Source: Hyphomicrobiales bacterium (GTDB lineage Bacteria; Pseudomonadota; Alphaproteobacteria; Rhizobiales; Beijerinckiaceae). From it: a stretch of 5,193 bases of DNA. Made by a program: the position numbers and the translations under genes. Position 1 is the stretch's first letter, and every line of letters starts with the position of its first letter. Shown here piece by piece: positions 4,850 through 5,193 of the stretch. The stretch spans positions 1 to 5,193 of the forward strand of contig JAATEW010000255.1 in the NCBI GenBank assembly GCA_015655535.1, written 5' to 3'. The notes beneath the pieces were generated by a model. That model was given only the letters and a program-made list of their open reading frames with translations, did not search any database and had not been told where the DNA came from.

Positions 4850-5193
4850 GTGACGCCTTCTGTATAAACTTCGAACCGCCCTGCGCCAAGACTGGGTTGT
4901 CTCTCGTACCGTATCGCATCCCCGGCCGCGGGCGCCGAACATTGATCGCCGCCGCATCCAGGCTCGTCTTGATGTGTGAGGCATAATATTTCTCGATCAT
5001 TTCGACACTGGTTCGGCAGTTCTTAGCGATTTGATAGATATCGGCGCCTTCCATCAGGCGAAAGCACACGTACGTGTGTCGCAGGCTATACGCCGTCCGG
5101 CGGTTCCCCTCCCGGTCAAACTTCAATCCGATCTCGCCGAGAATAATGTTGAACAGGTCGTGGTGCGTTTTGGGAAACAGCCGATCCGTCGGC
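4710..5193 (-). CDS. Tyrosine recombinase/integrase, C-terminal part (runs off right edge)
   Basis: This is a site-specific recombinase of the phage-integrase fold that would move an element into or out of the chromosome. The window holds about 160 C-terminal residues in an open frame. Residues 35-39 (YSLRH) carry the catalytic arginine of box II, with Tyr where HxxR integrases have His. NCRTSVEMIEKYYASHI (58-74) contains the nucleophilic tyrosine, Y69 or Y70. There the canonical LGH segment is replaced by KNC, as I recall for other alphaproteobacterial integrases. After about residue 90 the sequence becomes low in recognisable content. From about residue 115 it is simply the tRNA 5' exon and then intron read as protein (SRGRGG onward), with the first stop inside the intron. 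The natural C-terminus was probably shorter before the frame met the tRNA. The gene is on the same strand as, and directly upstream of, its probable target tRNA. Confidence 0.88.
   Translation of the reverse strand, partial: PTDRLFPKTHHDLFNIILGEIGLKFDREGNRRTAYSLRHTYVCFRLMEGADIYQIAKNCRTSVEMIEKYYASHIKTSLDAAAINVRRPRPGMRYGTRDNPVLAQGGSKFIQKASRGRGGTVDATDLKELSALAGNPRRRTAQSRGNLSDGNPEPSPKGKV
4861..4889 (-). promoter_or_regulatory. Promoter of tRNA-Leu(UAA)
   Basis: On the minus strand, TTGGCG (4884-4889) and TATACA (4861-4866) are separated by exactly 17 bases. The -10 box ends 11 bases before the first tRNA base, so transcription would start about five bases upstream of the tRNA. This is the usual short leader for a stable RNA. 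The site lies within the open reading frame of the integrase. Confidence 0.65.

Overview
The window looks like chromosomal DNA of a GC-rich alphaproteobacterium, probably of the order Hyphomicrobiales (Rhizobiales). The evidence is the codon use, a composite palindromic intergenic repeat of the kind common in that order, a periplasmic DsrE-type protein and an alphaproteobacterial style of tyrosine recombinase. I cannot name the species.

Layout from left to right. Positions 1-723 (minus) hold the N-terminal 241 residues of a methyl-accepting chemotaxis receptor that runs off the left edge. Positions 724-1120 carry no convincing gene. They contain a palindromic repeat element (about 973-1114) that ends against the stop codon of the next gene. 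Two minus-strand genes follow and could be co-transcribed: a small acidic protein ending in a single CxxCxGxG motif (1662-1946), then an exported DsrE-family protein (1121-1576). A divergent promoter region of about 190 bp separates them from two closely spaced plus-strand genes: a DUF1810 protein (2135-2590) and a nicotinamide phosphoribosyltransferase of the NAMPT/NadV family (2617-4029). The latter would convert nicotinamide to NMN for NAD salvage. Convergent with NAMPT, and overlapping its 3' end, is a minus-strand ORF (3948-4367). It has a strong ribosome binding site and an N-terminus that looks like a double-glycine leader, as in class II bacteriocins and some RiPP precursors.

The right end holds the most notable feature. 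A tRNA-Leu(UAA) gene on the minus strand (4553-4849) is interrupted in its anticodon, between U34 and A35, by a compact 211-nt group I intron (4605-4815). Its core pairings P1, P2, P3, P4, P6/P6a, P7, P8 and P9 can be traced by eye. It occupies the insertion site of the classic cyanobacterial and plastid tRNA-Leu(UAA) intron. Because the tRNA is split, ordinary tRNA searches and ORF callers can easily miss it.

Directly upstream, on the same strand, lies the C-terminal part of a tyrosine recombinase that continues past the right edge. Its open frame runs through the tRNA promoter, the 5' tRNA exon and half of the intron. This suggests that the intron-bearing tRNA marks the edge of an integrated element extending to the right of the window.
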